NCBI GenBank assembly: GCA_946481025.1
Contig: CAMLNA010000177.1
Location: forward strand, 1 to 7,102
DNA: 7,102 bases
Reading direction: 5' to 3'
Source of the DNA: an uncultured Rivibacter sp.
GTDB lineage: Bacteria > Pseudomonadota > Gammaproteobacteria > Burkholderiales > Burkholderiaceae
Part shown: piece after piece, positions 6,267 to 7,102 of the stretch
How positions within the stretch are numbered: position 1 is the first letter of the stretch
Layout of the letters: each line of letters starts with the position of its first letter
Notes under the pieces: generated by a model
Told to the model about the DNA's origin: nothing
What the model saw: the letters and a program-made list of their open reading frames with translations, nothing else
Database searches by the model: none
Position numbers and translations under genes: made by a program

Positions 6267-6659
6267 TCAGCGCTTGCTGAACTGCTTGCGACGACGAGCG
6301 CCGTGCAGACCGACCTTCTTGCGCTCCACTTCGCGCGCGTCACGCGTCACGAAGCCGGCGCGGCTCAGTTCAGGCTTGAGCGCTGCGTCATAGTCGATCA
6401 GCGCGCGGGTCACGCCGTGGCGCACCGCACCGGCCTGGCCGGATTCACCGCCGCCGTGCACGTTGACCTTGATGTCGAAGGCCTCGGCGTTGTTCGTGAG
6501 CAGCAGCGGCTGCTTGACGATCATGATCGAGGTCTGGCGGCCGAAGTACTGCTCCACCGGCTTGCCGTTGACCGTGATCTGGCCCGTGCCCTTCTTGATG
6601 AACACACGCGCCACCGACGACTTGCGGCGGCCGGTGCCGTAATTCCAATTGCCGATCAT
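6267..6659 (-). CDS. rpsI: 30S ribosomal protein S9 (uS9)
   Basis: Component of the 30S subunit head whose C-terminal tail reaches the P-site tRNA. The 130 residues equal the E. coli length. Visible family features are [13 protein letters not shown] near the N-terminus (about 7-19), the central [19 protein letters not shown], and the very basic C-terminus [10 protein letters not shown], with the universally conserved terminal SKR. The start is ATG 6659-6657. Its AAGGAG (complement of 6665-6670) overlaps the rplM stop codon; the gap between the genes is only nine bases. This is the standard rplM-rpsI arrangement, and the spacing suggests translational coupling. A terminator follows at 6185-6207. 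Confidence 0.98.
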   Translation of the reverse strand: MIGNWNYGTGRRKSSVARVFIKKGTGQITVNGKPVEQYFGRQTSIMIVKQPLLLTNNAEAFDIKVNVHGGGESGQAGAVRHGVTRALIDYDAALKPELSRAGFVTRDAREVERKKVGLHGARRRKQFSKR

Positions 6660-6664
6660 CGCGA

Positions 6665-6670
6665 CTCCTT
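6665..6670 (-). promoter_or_regulatory. rpsI ribosome binding site overlapping the rplM stop codon
   Basis: AAGGAG (complement of CTCCTT) lies five bases before the rpsI ATG, and its first two bases are part of the rplM TAA (6671-6669). Ribosomes finishing rplM would end right on the rpsI initiation site, which helps equal production of the two proteins. Confidence 0.85.
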
Positions 6671-7097
6671 AGATTTCCAGCGCCTTCGGCTGCTGGGCGG
6701 TGTGGGGGTGCGAAGCGCCGGCATACACCTTCAGCTTCTTGATCATCGCGTAGCCCAGGGGACCCTTCGGGAGCATGCCCTTGACGGCCTTCTCCAGGGC
6801 GCGGCCGGGGTGCTTGGCCTGCATGTCCTTGAACTTGGTGCCATAGATGCCGCCGGGGAAGCCCGAGTGGCGGTAGTACACCTTCTGCTCGGCCTTGTTG
6901 CCCGTCACGCGGATCTTGTCGGCGTTGACGATGACGATGAAATCGCCGGTATCGATGTGAGGCGTGTAGATGGCTTTGTGCTTGCCACGCAGACGGAGGG
7001 CCACTTCGCTGGCAACCCTGCCGAGAACCTTGTCGGTCGCGTCAATCACAAACCACTCGTGCTTCACATCAGCGGGTTTTGCGCTGAAGGTTTTCAT
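6669..7097 (-). CDS. rplM: 50S ribosomal protein L13 (uL13)
   Basis: Early-assembling 50S subunit protein. The 142 residues equal the E. coli length. Recognisable blocks are MKTFSAKP at the start, [16 protein letters not shown] (15-30), [19 protein letters not shown], the [12 protein letters not shown] segment, and [17 protein letters not shown], followed by [13 protein letters not shown] near the C-terminus. The ATG is at 7097-7095, five bases from the right edge, so the ribosome binding site, leader and promoter are outside the window. In E. coli this operon is autoregulated through the rplM leader; whether that holds here cannot be seen. Confidence 0.98.
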   Translation of the reverse strand: MKTFSAKPADVKHEWFVIDATDKVLGRVASEVALRLRGKHKAIYTPHIDTGDFIVIVNADKIRVTGNKAEQKVYYRHSGFPGGIYGTKFKDMQAKHPGRALEKAVKGMLPKGPLGYAMIKKLKVYAGASHPHTAQQPKALEI

Positions 7098-7102
7098 GAA
7101 GT

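Overview
The window looks like ordinary chromosome from a GC-rich betaproteobacterium, most likely order Burkholderiales (Rubrivivax/Roseateles/Ideonella-like). This placement is inferred from base composition, the protein sequences and the gene order tyrS / M23 peptidase / anmK / erpA / bactofilin / argC / rpsI / rplM. No search was run. I see no mobile element, tRNA, rRNA, CRISPR array or phage gene, and no sign of recent transfer.

Layout. Positions 1-652 (minus) hold the N-terminal half of a tyrosyl-tRNA synthetase that runs off the left edge. A divergent 200-base gap (653-852) separates it from a plus-strand pair: a membrane-anchored MepM/Csd3-like M23 endopeptidase (853-2220) and anmK, anhydro-MurNAc kinase (2295-3419). 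A hairpin with a T-run lies after each. The one after anmK is a symmetrical terminator shared with genes converging from the right.

From 3472 rightwards everything is on the minus strand. Read in transcription order from the right edge: rplM (uL13), rpsI (uS9), a hairpin-T terminator, argC, a DUF6776-like membrane coiled-coil protein, a bactofilin and erpA. The last four are closely spaced (gaps of 19, 81 and 34 bases), have no visible terminator between them, and end at the shared terminator, so they may form one transcription unit.

How the genes fit together. rplM-rpsI is the classical ribosomal protein pair. tyrS, argC and erpA are housekeeping genes for tRNA charging, arginine synthesis and Fe-S delivery. 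The rest form a cell-envelope theme: a peptidoglycan hydrolase, a muropeptide recycling kinase, a bactofilin scaffold and a bitopic coiled-coil protein of unknown role. Bactofilins and M23 peptidases work together in cell shape in other bacteria, so this is the part worth following up. I found no clearly new system. The best leads are the uncharacterised DUF6776-like protein beside the bactofilin, a hairpin that could mask the ribosome binding site of the M23 gene, and a C9 tract encoding four prolines near the start of erpA.
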